Assembly (NCBI GenBank): GCA_002362105.1
Contig: DETD01000017.1
Coordinates: 1 to 64,000 of the forward strand
Direction of reading: 5' to 3'
Length of the DNA stretch: 64,000 nucleotides
Origin: Bacteroidales bacterium UBA3297
Lineage (GTDB): Bacteria > Bacteroidota > Bacteroidia > Bacteroidales > Paludibacteraceae
Part shown: positions 10,694 to 19,623 of the stretch, one piece after another
Layout of the letters: every line of letters starts with the position of its first letter
Position numbering within the stretch: the first letter of the stretch is position 1
Position numbers and translations under genes: made by a program
The notes under the pieces: generated by a model
The model's input: the letters and a program-made list of their open reading frames with translations, nothing else
Databases searched by the model: none
What the model was told of the DNA's origin: nothing

Positions 10694-10701
10694 TATATTT
10701 G
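10694..10701 (+). promoter_or_regulatory. -7 box (TATATTTG) upstream of the T9SS type A gene
   Basis: TATATTTG matches TAnnTTTG and lies 23 bases before the ATG at 10725. No good TTTG was found at the expected distance upstream. Confidence 0.4.
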
Positions 10702-10724
10702 GAGAAAATTAAAAATTTAGAGAT

Positions 10725-11771
10725 ATGAAGAAAATTTTTACTGCAGCATTTCTCTTGTTGACAGCATCTTCTGTGTTTGCTCAGAACAAGATTACATACA
10801 GGGTGAACGGCCTCAATGTAGGCGATGTTCGCGCTATGAAACAAATTGAATACCAACCGCAGGGAAACGGCGGTGCCAACCAGTATTGGAACTTCTCAAC
10901 AGCAAAGGAACTCAATGCGATGACCATTTCACAAGCTGAAAATGTGGCTACCCAGATGGGTAACATCGACCTTTCTTCACGCAATACGCTTTTGGCTGTT
11001 GACGAGGGTGGTGAAAAAACTACCTATTTCGAAATCACTAACACTGAAAAGCGTTATTGGGGTCTCTCTAACGGTGGGGTGAAGATCGAGTTCGAACAGC
11101 CTATCGTTGACATGAAGTTCCCTATGGCTTATAAAGATGTGATTTCTGGTTCAATGAACGGTTCTTATATTACCGGCACTACTGTTGAACCTATCACTGG
11201 TTCTTACACTTCTGAGGCTGATGCTTGGGGTACGCTTGAATTGCCTGACGGCAACATCTATAATAATGTGTTGCGTGTGAAGTTGGTTAAGAACTACCAA
11301 CAGCAGGCTGGCTCTCTCACCTACACCATTCAGACTACCCGTTACCAGTACTATGCCGAGGGTGTCCGTTATCCGGTGTTGATTGTGTTGGAAAACCATG
11401 TGTCTAGCGACTGCAATTGCTCTTGTGGCAACTACACCACTGAACAGGCTTATTACCTGCCAGGTGCACAGGCTGAAACAAGACAGCTCCTCAATGGCAA
11501 CTCTGTTGCTGACAACAACGTGAAGATTAACGTATTCCCTAATCCGTTCCACGACAACCTCAATGCGGCTGTTTCTATTGGCCGTGCTGTTGAAGCAAAC
11601 GTCGATATCGTAGATGCGGCAGGCCGTAAGATAAAGGACTTCGGTTCATACAATTTGGTTGAGGGTGAAAACTCGCTCAACCTCGAAACTGGCGACCTTG
11701 TTCCTGGCAACTACTTCCTTCGTGTGGCTGTCGATGGTGTTAACTACGCTAAGGGCGTATTCAAGAAGTAA
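10725..11771 (+). CDS. secreted protein with T9SS type A sorting domain
   Basis: A 348-residue exported protein. It has a signal peptide (MKKIFTAAFLLLTASSVFA, then QN), a central beta-rich region of about 230 residues that I do not recognise, and a C-terminal sorting domain from about residue 268. That domain starts INVFPNPF, has the middle DAAGRKI motif and ends in the GNYFLRV and KGVFKK motifs typical of TIGR04183. The domain directs passage through the type IX outer-membrane translocon and is then cleaved for attachment to A-LPS. A CNCSC cluster near residue 229 is unusual and could bind metal or form disulfides. It is monocistronic, with its own -7 box and a strong terminator. Confidence 0.9.
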   Translation: MKKIFTAAFLLLTASSVFAQNKITYRVNGLNVGDVRAMKQIEYQPQGNGGANQYWNFSTAKELNAMTISQAENVATQMGNIDLSSRNTLLAVDEGGEKTTYFEITNTEKRYWGLSNGGVKIEFEQPIVDMKFPMAYKDVISGSMNGSYITGTTVEPITGSYTSEADAWGTLELPDGNIYNNVLRVKLVKNYQQQAGSLTYTIQTTRYQYYAEGVRYPVLIVLENHVSSDCNCSCGNYTTEQAYYLPGAQAETRQLLNGNSVADNNVKINVFPNPFHDNLNAAVSIGRAVEANVDIVDAAGRKIKDFGSYNLVEGENSLNLETGDLVPGNYFLRVAVDGVNYAKGVFKK

Positions 11772-11800
11772 AATATAACTGCTTGTAGCAGAAATTGTGT

Positions 11801-11832
11801 GAGGGGTGGTGTTTTGCCACCCCTCTTTTTTT
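11801..11832 (+). terminator. intrinsic terminator after the T9SS type A gene
   Basis: A perfect 9-bp GC-rich stem (11801-11809 with 11817-11825), a 7-base loop and seven T. Confidence 0.9.
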
Positions 11833-11960
11833 GTCTCTATGATGCAAACGGCTTTTAGTTGAAGCAATACAAACTTCTGTTTCATTGTATAAATGTCCCT
11901 TTTTGAGGTGAAAAGATGGAAAAATATGATGATTAGTGTATGATAAATACTAATTTTCTG

Positions 11961-11968
11961 TATTTTTG
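11961..11968 (+). promoter_or_regulatory. -7 box (TATTTTTG) upstream of spt
   Basis: TATTTTTG matches TAnnTTTG, 84 bases before the ATG at 12052. The -33 element is not obvious. Confidence 0.4.
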
Positions 11969-12051
11969 CATCTGCGACTCGGGTAGGGATTAGTGTTTTG
12001 TCCTATACCTTATGGGTTGCGACTAACTCAACTATTGTTTTTATATTTCAA

Positions 12052-13248
12052 ATGGGTTTATTACAAGAGAAACTGGCAAAATACACCGAACCTCAGCGTG
12101 TAAAGGCTTTGGGCTTATACCCTTATTTCCGTGAAATTTGCAGCGCTCAGGACAGCGAAGTAATTATGGATGGGAAGAAAGTCCTTATGTTTGGTTCTAA
12201 CAGTTATATGGGCCTTACCAATCATCCTAAAATCAAGCAGGCTGCTATCGATGCTACAGAAAAGTACGGCACTGGTTGCGCTGGCTCTCGTTTCTTGAAT
12301 GGTACTCTCGATATCCATCTCGAACTTGAAAAGAAATTGGCTGAGTATGTAGGCAAGGATGAAGCCATCTGTGTTTCTGCTGGTTTCAACGTTAATATGG
12401 GTGTTATCCCTAAGTTGGTTGGTCCTCACGACTATATCATCTACGATGAACGCGACCATGCTTCTATCATAACCGGTATTCAGTTGGCTATGACTCCATC
12501 GAAGAACAAGTTGAAGTTCAAACACAACGATATGGATAGCCTTGAACAGAAGTTGCAGATGTGCGACCCTAAGGCTGTTAAGGTTATTGTGGTTGATGGC
12601 GTTTATAGTATGGAAGGTGACGTTGCCAAACTTCCGAAAATTGTAGAATTGGCCAAGAAGTACGAGGCTGCCGTTTACGTTGACGAGGCTCACAGCCTTG
12701 GTGTATTCGGAAATCAGGGCCGAGGCGTATGTGACCATTTCGGACTGACTAAGGATGTTGACCTTATTATGGGCACTTTCTCTAAGTCTATGGCTTCTAT
12801 TGGTGGCTTCTGCGCTGCCGATTCAAGTGTAATCAACTGGTTGCGCCATTCGGCCTATTCTTACATTTTCAGCGCCAGCATGACTCCGGCGGCTACTGCT
12901 GCGGCTCTCGCTTCTCTTGAAATTATCAAGAGCGAGCCTGAACGTCAGACCCACCTTTGGGAAATTACCCGTTATGCTATTGAAGGTTTCCGTAATTTAG
13001 GTTTCGAAATAGGCCCAACTGAAACACCTATTATCCCGTTGTATATCCGCGATAACGACAAAACCTATATGTTTACGAAAATGGCGTTCGACGAGGGTGT
13101 GTTCATTAATCCGGTTGTTTCTCCGGCTGTTCCGCCTGAAGATACGCTTATCCGTTTCTCGCTTATGGCTACCAACACTAAGGAGCAAGTTGATTTCGCT
13201 CTCGATAAACTGGGCAGCTGTGCGCGTAAATTGGGTATCATTAAATAA
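12052..13248 (+). CDS. spt: serine palmitoyltransferase, sphingolipid biosynthesis
   Basis: A PLP-dependent alpha-oxoamine synthase that condenses L-serine with a long-chain acyl-CoA to 3-ketosphinganine, the first step of sphingolipid synthesis. The opening MGLLQEKLAKY and the whole chain strongly resemble Bacteroides Spt. Lys245 in TFSKSMASIGG forms the Schiff base, His136 in DERDHASI stacks on the ring, and Asp211/His214 in DEAHSLGV contact the cofactor. Glycine C-acetyltransferase and KAS-like amino-oxononanoate synthase are related alternatives, but the specific resemblance favours Spt. I chose ATG 12052 (398 residues) because the 18 codons open before it read as non-family sequence. A terminator follows; it is a single-gene unit. 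Confidence 0.9.
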   Translation: MGLLQEKLAKYTEPQRVKALGLYPYFREICSAQDSEVIMDGKKVLMFGSNSYMGLTNHPKIKQAAIDATEKYGTGCAGSRFLNGTLDIHLELEKKLAEYVGKDEAICVSAGFNVNMGVIPKLVGPHDYIIYDERDHASIITGIQLAMTPSKNKLKFKHNDMDSLEQKLQMCDPKAVKVIVVDGVYSMEGDVAKLPKIVELAKKYEAAVYVDEAHSLGVFGNQGRGVCDHFGLTKDVDLIMGTFSKSMASIGGFCAADSSVINWLRHSAYSYIFSASMTPAATAAALASLEIIKSEPERQTHLWEITRYAIEGFRNLGFEIGPTETPIIPLYIRDNDKTYMFTKMAFDEGVFINPVVSPAVPPEDTLIRFSLMATNTKEQVDFALDKLGSCARKLGIIK

Positions 13249-13271
13249 TGATTATTTCATCTATTCTATAA

Positions 13272-13309
13272 AGAAGGCGGGACTTTTAGTTCCGCCTTCT
13301 TGTTTTTTT
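13272..13309. terminator. intrinsic terminator between spt and the RDD gene
   Basis: A 9-bp stem (13272-13280 with 13292-13300), extended inward by a further ACT/AGT pairing, is followed by a T-rich tract. It separates convergent genes. Confidence 0.85.
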
Positions 13310-13317
13310 CTATAGAA

Positions 13318-14001
13318 TTACATGTTCATGTACTTGTAGTCGTTTAGAACTTTTTTAATGAAATCGGTGTCACTATACGTTTTACTCTTTATTCCTAATC
13401 GCTGTTCCAGCATTCTGGCAATTTCTGCTTTCTTGGTTTTATAGTGTGAAAAGTATAGCACTCTGGTCATTATTTCAATTTCCTGTTCTTTCAAATTTTT
13501 TGCTTCCGGATATTTTACCTTGTAGTTGGGGTTGATGTACTTGAACTCGTCGTCGAGGTCAACTTTATCTTGCGATTTGGTAAGGTTGCTGATGCATTGG
13601 CAACCAGAAGCCAAATCTCCCAAGCGCTGTCCTTTATAACCGATAAATACAACGCCAACAAAGAAGTCTATCGGGAAGATAAGCCACCTCATAAAGCACT
13701 GTAAAAAGGTTGGAGGCACGCATTCGTTGCTGATTATACGCAGGCCCAAAATCTTTTTTCCAACGGTATATCCTTTTGTTATATATTCGAGAAACAGGTT
13801 GAAGAATGGCACCATACTTGCAATTACCAGTACTAGTTTGTGGGGCAGTACGTTTCTGTCCATCCTTTCTAAGAACATACAGAACAAAAACAATACAATC
13901 CAGTCTAATAAGACAGCGCCAATCCGTTGTGCAAGCTCGGCTTTCTCAAAACTAAGGCTGACATACTCTCCTGTTAGAATGTTTACTTTTTCGTCTTTCA
14001 T
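13318..14001 (-). CDS. RDD family membrane protein
   Basis: A 227-residue inner-membrane protein. The first 130 residues form an RDD domain with hydrophobic helices at about 27-45, 57-75 and 108-125. The Arg of AQRIGAVLLDW and the Asp in the same helix fit the family's conserved Arg/Asp pattern. The C-terminal 90 residues are soluble and charged, with a basic helix near 185-215. RDD function is unknown in general; transport or ion homeostasis has been suggested for some members. It is divergent from the SpoIIM-DUF4129-DUF4350-MoxR-DUF58 run, the same gene set with which RDD proteins co-occur in other phyla. Confidence 0.85.
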   Translation of the reverse strand: MKDEKVNILTGEYVSLSFEKAELAQRIGAVLLDWIVLFLFCMFLERMDRNVLPHKLVLVIASMVPFFNLFLEYITKGYTVGKKILGLRIISNECVPPTFLQCFMRWLIFPIDFFVGVVFIGYKGQRLGDLASGCQCISNLTKSQDKVDLDDEFKYINPNYKVKYPEAKNLKEQEIEIMTRVLYFSHYKTKKAEIARMLEQRLGIKSKTYSDTDFIKKVLNDYKYMNM

Positions 14002-14015
14002 CTAATAATTTTTTT

Positions 14016-14023
14016 TATCTTTG
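14016..14023 (+). promoter_or_regulatory. -7 box (TATCTTTG) upstream of the SpoIIM gene
   Basis: TATCTTTG matches TAnnTTTG and would start a leader of about 100 bases before the ATG at 14131. No clear -33 element. Confidence 0.4.
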
Positions 14024-14130
14024 TTTTGTAAGATTTATTTTGATTTTCACAAAATTGCAAAAAAATAGCTGTTTTGCAAAGAATAGTCTGTCTTACTGTA
14101 TTTGTTTTAGATGTTAATTGACATCGTGAT

Positions 14131-15105
14131 ATGAAAGAAGGTATTTTTATACGAAAAAATAAAGAGAAATGGCAACATTATGAAGAGTGTCTGCATTCTT
14201 TCAAGGGTTCTATGAGCGCTGAAGAGCTAGCTACTTCTTATCAAGAGGTGTTGTCTGATTTGGCATACGCACAAACGCAATTCCCGAACTCGCGCATTGT
14301 TTATTACCTCAACACCATGTCGAAGGAGTTGCACGAGAAGGTGTATGCGCCTCGTGTGAATACTTTCCAACACTTTATGCGGATGTTGACCGAGGAAATT
14401 CCCGGTATAGTGGCCCGTGCCCGATTCGAGTTGTTACTTTCTTTGGTTTTATTCTCTGTTTTTGTTCTGGCGGGGGTCATCTTTTCGATACGCGAAGAAG
14501 GATACATCACCGAGGTGCTCGGTGAGCGCTATGTGAAAATGACTCTACAGAATATAGCCGCAGGCAAACCTACCGATGTCTATAGTGGAGGTTCAATGTT
14601 AGGGTCTTTCCTTTCAATTATGGAGAATAACCTCTGGGTTACGTTCAAAATGTATGGGTGTGGTGTTCTTCCGTTTATAGGCCCTTTACTCTTTATCAAG
14701 CCCAATGGCCTGATGCTCGGCTGTTTCCAGTCTCTTTTCTTTCTTCATGGGGTGGGCTTCCAGTCGATGACCGCAATTTGGATTCATGGCGCGTTTGAAA
14801 TATCGTCTCTTGTAATAGCGGCAGGCGCAGCATTTCGCTTAAGCCGTGGTTGGGTTTTCCCTGGAACCTATCCGCGTGCGGTTGCTTTCCGGCGTACGGG
14901 TATGGAGTCTATCAAAATTCTGGCTTCCGTTGTGCCGCTCTTTATTGTTGCCGCCTTTTTTGAGGGCTTTATTACACGTCAGGTTCAGTATCCCTTGATT
15001 GTTAAACTGCTCTTGATATTCGGGTCGTTTTCTTTCATTATTTTTTATTATGTGGTGATGCCTTATAGGTATTACCGTAAATACATAAAAATGCCTCAGA
15101 AATGA
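14131..15105 (+). CDS. stage II sporulation protein M-like membrane protein
   Basis: A 324-residue SpoIIM/DUF95 family protein. A cytosolic N-terminal region of about 105 residues is followed by at least five hydrophobic segments (about 108-125, 170-190, 198-222, 227-245 and 270-315). The family is named for a Bacillus engulfment protein, but the organism here is not expected to sporulate; the broad family occurs in many non-sporulating bacteria, usually beside RDD, MoxR and DUF58 genes, as here. It is the first gene of a plus-strand operon and its stop overlaps the next start (ATGA). Function is unknown beyond an assumed membrane complex with its neighbours. Confidence 0.85.
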   Translation: MKEGIFIRKNKEKWQHYEECLHSFKGSMSAEELATSYQEVLSDLAYAQTQFPNSRIVYYLNTMSKELHEKVYAPRVNTFQHFMRMLTEEIPGIVARARFELLLSLVLFSVFVLAGVIFSIREEGYITEVLGERYVKMTLQNIAAGKPTDVYSGGSMLGSFLSIMENNLWVTFKMYGCGVLPFIGPLLFIKPNGLMLGCFQSLFFLHGVGFQSMTAIWIHGAFEISSLVIAAGAAFRLSRGWVFPGTYPRAVAFRRTGMESIKILASVVPLFIVAAFFEGFITRQVQYPLIVKLLLIFGSFSFIIFYYVVMPYRYYRKYIKMPQK

Positions 15106-15767
15106 AAAAAGTATTGTTACTGCTTTTCGCTGTTTGTTTTTCCTTCCTGTTTTGCGCTTGTGGCGATGAAGCAGAGAAAACGACGAAAAGCGAATATGAA
15201 CAAATTTTAGATACCCGTATCGACTATAGCCCCGATGGCTCTTTCTATCAGGATACTAAGCAAAAAGAGCCAAGCAACTTTATTGAAACCTTAGGGTATT
15301 ATTGGACGGTTTTTATACGTTATGCCGCCTATATCTTGGTTGTTTTTTTGTTGGTTGTTATTGCTTATGTGGTCGTACGTCAGGTGTCTGTTTCGCACAA
15401 TATGAAAAATGAAAAAAACAAGGAGGAGGTTGATATTAATTCGAATTCCATCTTTAAACATAATTATAAGAAGGAAATAGACCTGCTAGTCAGCAAGCAA
15501 GATTATAAGGGGGCTATACGTCTGCTATATCTTTATACGTTGCATAGTATGAACGAGAATAATGCTGTAAAGTGGAGCGAGTCAAAAACTCCTGTCGAAT
15601 ACTATTACGAACTGAATAGACCTGCGTTGAAGCATGTCTTTTTCCGTGTTACTTCTGCCTTTCTAGGGGTCGTATATGGCGATACGCAGGCCGATGCGGA
15701 ATTGTTCTCGCAGGTTAGCGAAGATGCGCATGCTATTGTGAAGTGTCTAACCCCAGTAACAAAATAG
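15102..15767 (+). CDS. DUF4129-type membrane protein
   Basis: A 221-residue protein with an N-terminal hydrophobic leader ending at FCACGDE (possible lipoprotein or periplasmic anchor), a periplasmic stretch, one transmembrane helix at about 72-92 and a C-terminal domain. The latter contains KKEIDLLVSKQDYKGAIRLLYLYTL and a later TPVEYYYEL segment, the pattern of DUF4129. That domain follows a helix in proteins linked to MoxR/DUF58 clusters. It overlaps the SpoIIM gene by 4 bases and precedes the DUF4350 gene by 4 bases, so translation is probably coupled. Confidence 0.78.
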   Translation: MKKVLLLLFAVCFSFLFCACGDEAEKTTKSEYEQILDTRIDYSPDGSFYQDTKQKEPSNFIETLGYYWTVFIRYAAYILVVFLLVVIAYVVVRQVSVSHNMKNEKNKEEVDINSNSIFKHNYKKEIDLLVSKQDYKGAIRLLYLYTLHSMNENNAVKWSESKTPVEYYYELNRPALKHVFFRVTSAFLGVVYGDTQADAELFSQVSEDAHAIVKCLTPVTK

Positions 15768-15771
15768 GTAT

Positions 15772-17199
15772 ATGCGTAACATCTTCTATCCCTTGAATTT
15801 TATTGTCGTGTTGGCCTTCTCGCTGGTGCTTGGTAGTTGCGATAACAAAAGGTCTTTTTCTCCGTTCTCTAGCATCGACAATGAACCTTTATCTGACAAT
15901 TTTATCTGCACTCTGTTGAGGGCGCAGTGCGATTCGACGATTGACGAAAAGTACCGTCCTAGAGCCTCTGGCAAGTTTACTTTAATGTTTGATTCTTCAA
16001 CCGTTCTTCTGTCGAACAAAGTAAGAGTCTTTCTTGATGTAAATATGGAAAGGAACCTCATCGTACTTAGCAGGGGCGAAGTGTCGATTGGCGATTCCAT
16101 ATATAAACGTCTCGATAAAGGTTTAAATACTCTTATTGCTTGCGAGTTCGGTGAACTGAAAACGCCTACTGACTATTATGCGGTTGCTGGCAATTCTTTT
16201 TTTGTTGATTCGTTTGTTGCACAATTAAATGCTGGCGAATTTCCAACCTCTTTCATCACTGTCGAGGGCTCTTCTATAACCTATAAGGCCCCTTCTATCT
16301 TGTGTACCCGCCATTTCCAAGCGGATATAGACGAGTATTTGTCGCGCACACTTGAACCGTATGGGTACACTTGCAAAATTTTGGCTTATGCCGATGGAAA
16401 GCCTATAGCCCTTGCTATCCGGAAAGAGTCGAATGGGGCAGTGTTGACTTTGGTTTCAACTCCTTTGCTTTTTTCTAATTTTGGTATCAGTTACAACCAG
16501 TGGGCTATGGCTCCTGTCGTTAGCCAGTTGTTGCGGATGTCTGGTTTCTATTCGGCAGAAAAGGGGAAAACCGACCGTTTGTTGCCAATCTCTTATGTCT
16601 GTTGTACTGAATATTCATGGAGTGATGTTTATGAGGGTAAGTACAAAAATAAGCCTCAATTGCCTGTCTCTTATGAGAATGAACGGCCAACATCATCTTC
16701 AGATTCTATATGGAGCGACTTTTTTGGAGGGCTTGCAAAAAAAGTGCTTTTAATTTTAGTAGCTGTTTTCTCGGTCTTCGTCATCCGTCGCCGCCAACAT
16801 GCCATACCATTGTTTGATGGATATAGAAACCGAACTGCCGATTATGTTCGTCAGGTAGGAGTGCTTTATATGGCCGAGGGAAAACTTAATGTGGTGCTGA
16901 AGAACAAGATAGTATTCTTCTTTAGTGAAGTGTTCGATCGTCTTCATATTCAGTTGAACGATAAGGAAAAAATCAGTCAGCATGCGGTTATTCTTGCCGA
17001 TGCGGTTGGTTGTCCTGAGTTGAACTTAGAAGGTTTCCTGAATAAACTTAATCTGGTCTTAGATGAAAATACTAAGGTCGATAACTCTATGTTGGCGCGT
17101 ATGAGCGACGAAATGAACTTGATTGCCGGTGCGCTGCGTGGCGATTTGGTCCGTGACCAGTTGCTAAATTTGTTTAAAGAAAAAAATATAAAAGATTAA
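15772..17199 (+). CDS. DUF4350-type lipoprotein/membrane protein
   Basis: A 475-residue protein. The leader ends in LVLGSCDNK, a good lipobox. A periplasmic domain of about 290 residues follows, with an FGISYNQWA motif, then a transmembrane helix near 325-342 followed by RRRQ, and a cytosolic helical C-terminus of about 130 residues. The layout and neighbours match DUF4350 proteins of MoxR clusters. If the lipobox is processed the protein would be anchored at both ends of the periplasmic domain, which is unusual; the leader may instead stay as a transmembrane helix. It sits 4 bases before moxR (the ATG follows the stop within the same operon). Confidence 0.75.
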   Translation: MRNIFYPLNFIVVLAFSLVLGSCDNKRSFSPFSSIDNEPLSDNFICTLLRAQCDSTIDEKYRPRASGKFTLMFDSSTVLLSNKVRVFLDVNMERNLIVLSRGEVSIGDSIYKRLDKGLNTLIACEFGELKTPTDYYAVAGNSFFVDSFVAQLNAGEFPTSFITVEGSSITYKAPSILCTRHFQADIDEYLSRTLEPYGYTCKILAYADGKPIALAIRKESNGAVLTLVSTPLLFSNFGISYNQWAMAPVVSQLLRMSGFYSAEKGKTDRLLPISYVCCTEYSWSDVYEGKYKNKPQLPVSYENERPTSSSDSIWSDFFGGLAKKVLLILVAVFSVFVIRRRQHAIPLFDGYRNRTADYVRQVGVLYMAEGKLNVVLKNKIVFFFSEVFDRLHIQLNDKEKISQHAVILADAVGCPELNLEGFLNKLNLVLDENTKVDNSMLARMSDEMNLIAGALRGDLVRDQLLNLFKEKNIKD

Positions 17200-17202
17200 T
17201 AT

Positions 17203-18201
17203 ATGGATACATACAATCCCGTTCCCGTTTCAGAAAATGCTGTCGATGCTTTTTCTCAAAACCTCTACAACGAAAAAATCCAACAGATTCGCGAAAAAGT
17301 AGCAGGTGTTATTATTGGTCAGGAATTTGCTACCGACCTTATCTTAACAGCACTTTTGGCTAATGGCCATGTTATGGTTGAGGGCGTTCCTGGCGTGGCT
17401 AAAACGCTTACGGCCCGTTTGATTGCCAAACTTGTCGATGCCGAATTCTCTAGAATTCAATTTACGAGCGATATTATGCCTAGCGATGTGTTGGGTACTA
17501 ATGTCTACAACATGGGAACTAGCCAGTTTGAATTCCACCGGGGCCCTGCTTTTGGTGATATAATTCTGGTCGATGAAATCAACCGTGCTCCGGCAAAAAC
17601 ACAATCGGCTTTGTTTGAAGTGATGGAGGAGCGCCAGGCGACCATCGATGGTACCTGTTATAAAATGGGCGACATCTATACGATTGTTGCGACACAAAAC
17701 CCAATTGAGCAAGAAGGTACCTATCGTCTGCCAGAGGCTCAAATGGACCGTTTTATGTTTAAGGTGGTAGTCGATTATCCGTCTCTTGAGGGCGAAATCA
17801 AGGTGTTGCAGGCGCACAACCAGTCGCAGGTCTTTGCCCGTCTCGACAATATAGAGCCTATCGTCTCGAAATCTGATCTGATGGAGCTCCGTAAGCTGGC
17901 AAGCCAAACGCTTATCAACGAGAATATGATGCGTTATATAGCCACCATTGTTCAGAAAACACGTTCTCACAACGCCATATATGTTGGTGCCTCTCCGCGT
18001 GCCAGCATCGCTTTGTTGCAGGCTTCGAAGGCGTTTGCCTTGTTGCATGGCCGCTCTTATGTGGTACCCGACGATGTCAAACTTCTTGCTGTCCCTGTCC
18101 TCCAGCACCGTATTTCGCTTACAGCAGAGGCTGAGATGGATGGTGTAACGGTGCAGAAGGTTATTGGCGATGTGGTGAATAGTGTAGAGGTTCCCAAATA
18201 A
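17203..18201 (+). CDS. MoxR family AAA+ ATPase
   Basis: A 332-residue cytosolic AAA+ ATPase of the MoxR class, which acts as a chaperone that matures or activates von Willebrand-type partner proteins. Walker A is GVPGVAKT (61-68), Walker B VDEINR (123-128), and the sensor region includes ATQNP with the following QEGTYRLPEAQMDRF. The DUF58 protein encoded 8 bases downstream is the usual partner. It lies in the run SpoIIM-DUF4129-DUF4350-MoxR-DUF58, all on the same strand and tightly spaced. Confidence 0.93.
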   Translation: MDTYNPVPVSENAVDAFSQNLYNEKIQQIREKVAGVIIGQEFATDLILTALLANGHVMVEGVPGVAKTLTARLIAKLVDAEFSRIQFTSDIMPSDVLGTNVYNMGTSQFEFHRGPAFGDIILVDEINRAPAKTQSALFEVMEERQATIDGTCYKMGDIYTIVATQNPIEQEGTYRLPEAQMDRFMFKVVVDYPSLEGEIKVLQAHNQSQVFARLDNIEPIVSKSDLMELRKLASQTLINENMMRYIATIVQKTRSHNAIYVGASPRASIALLQASKAFALLHGRSYVVPDDVKLLAVPVLQHRISLTAEAEMDGVTVQKVIGDVVNSVEVPK

Positions 18202-18209
18202 TCTGGCTT

Positions 18210-19523
18210 ATGTTTTTTACCCGTAGGCTTGCTTTTTGCTTGATTGTAGTGGCCGTAGTCTGCTCACTCGGATATTTGTGGCCTTTCTTTTTTGTGCTGG
18301 GTTACATCCTTCTGGCAGTTTTAGTGCTGGCTATTCTCTACAATTTTGTCTGGCTATATGCCCATAAGGGGGCGTTGGAGGTCGTCCGTATTAATCCGGA
18401 ACGTCTCTCAATAGGCGACGAGAACCCTGTAGAACTGAAGGTGCGCAACACATTCGGCATACCGGTTCATGCTATTATTTACGACGAGCCTCCGTTTACA
18501 TTCCAGATGCGTGAACTTAAACTTGAGGCCGATATTGAGGCCGGAAGCGAAGCTTCTATGGTTTACTATGTTCGTCCTTCGCGTCGAGGTTTCTATTTTT
18601 TCCATTCGGTCAATGCCTTTGTCTCGGTGTGGCCGCGTTTGGTGTTGCGCAGGTTCAAGACCGACCAGCAGTTCAAAACGGCGGTGTATCCTTCGTTTTT
18701 CTTCTTGCGTAACTCGCAACTGTTGTCGGTTGAAAACCGCAACCGTATGTGGGGCTCGAAAGTGGTTAGAAGGTTGGGACAAAGCAAGGAGTTTGAAAAA
18801 ATCCGCGAATATGTAGTGGGTGACGATTACCGTTCTATTAACTGGAAGGCTACGGCCCGCCGTCATCACCTTATGGTGAACGAGAACCAGGAAGAGCAGT
18901 CGCAGAATATTTACTCTATTATTGACAAGGGACGTGGCATGCAGCACACGTTTAACCGGTTGTCTCTGCTCGACCATGCCATCAACTCGTCTCTCCAGTT
19001 GTCTTACATCGCAATTTCTCATTTCGACAATGCGGGTGTGGTTACTTTCGATAAAAAGGTCGATACCTATATACCAGCATCTCGTTCTTCTTTGCAGATG
19101 AACAGGCTAATGTCCTCGTTGTATGATGAGGTGTCGATGTTCTATCAGAGCGACTATTTTTCCTTGTACGAGTTCTGTAAACGTAAAATACAGAAACGAA
19201 GCTTGTTTGTCATCTATACTACGTTCGACTCGCTAACGGCTCTTAGGCGCCAGTTGCCTTATTTGAAGCGGATGGCGCTTTCGCATGTGGTCCTTGTGAC
19301 TTTCTTTGTGGATAAGGACGTGGAAGAACTGGCAACCGAACCTGTCAGCGATACGTTGGGTTATGTTACACAGATGGTCGCGCAGAAGTTCAATTTCGAG
19401 CAGAAACTCATCGTCAACGAACTTAGGCGTTATGGTGTTTATTCGTTGCTGACCCATCCCGAGCACCTTACGGCAAATGTTATTAACCGTTATCTTGAAT
19501 TTAAGGCCCGCCACGTTATTTGA
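18210..19523 (+). CDS. DUF58 domain protein, MoxR partner
   Basis: A 437-residue protein with two N-terminal transmembrane segments (about 5-22 and 24-45), then a beta-rich region and the DUF58 core. The core signature is REYVVGDDYRSINWKATARR near 207-226, followed by a von Willebrand A-like fold (IYSIIDKGRGM onward) with a degenerate metal site. Such proteins are clients or partners of MoxR ATPases. It is the last gene of the operon; a long bidirectional hairpin follows. The cellular target is unknown. Confidence 0.9.
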   Translation: MFFTRRLAFCLIVVAVVCSLGYLWPFFFVLGYILLAVLVLAILYNFVWLYAHKGALEVVRINPERLSIGDENPVELKVRNTFGIPVHAIIYDEPPFTFQMRELKLEADIEAGSEASMVYYVRPSRRGFYFFHSVNAFVSVWPRLVLRRFKTDQQFKTAVYPSFFFLRNSQLLSVENRNRMWGSKVVRRLGQSKEFEKIREYVVGDDYRSINWKATARRHHLMVNENQEEQSQNIYSIIDKGRGMQHTFNRLSLLDHAINSSLQLSYIAISHFDNAGVVTFDKKVDTYIPASRSSLQMNRLMSSLYDEVSMFYQSDYFSLYEFCKRKIQKRSLFVIYTTFDSLTALRRQLPYLKRMALSHVVLVTFFVDKDVEELATEPVSDTLGYVTQMVAQKFNFEQKLIVNELRRYGVYSLLTHPEHLTANVINRYLEFKARHVI

Positions 19524-19565
19524 TTAACAGCTCAAGTAATTAGTGAAGGAACTCAGATAAAACAT

Positions 19566-19608
19566 AAAAGCGAAAGCCAGTATCTGCACGATACTGGCTT
19601 TCGCTTTT
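19566..19608. terminator. strong bidirectional terminator
   Basis: A perfect 18-bp stem (19566-19583 with 19591-19608) with a 7-base loop; the stem ends are AAAA and TTTT, so it ends both the DUF58 operon and the convergent recR operon. Confidence 0.92.
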
Positions 19609-19623
19609 TATAGAAGTAGGCTA

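Noticed and set aside
12052..13248. Glycine C-acetyltransferase (Kbl) as the identity of the PLP enzyme
   Set aside because: The N-terminus and overall chain match Bacteroides serine palmitoyltransferase more specifically, and no threonine dehydrogenase gene is adjacent.
14131..15105. Evidence for sporulation from the SpoIIM-like gene
   Set aside because: The family is widespread in non-sporulating bacteria and is tied here to MoxR/DUF58, with no other sporulation gene in view.
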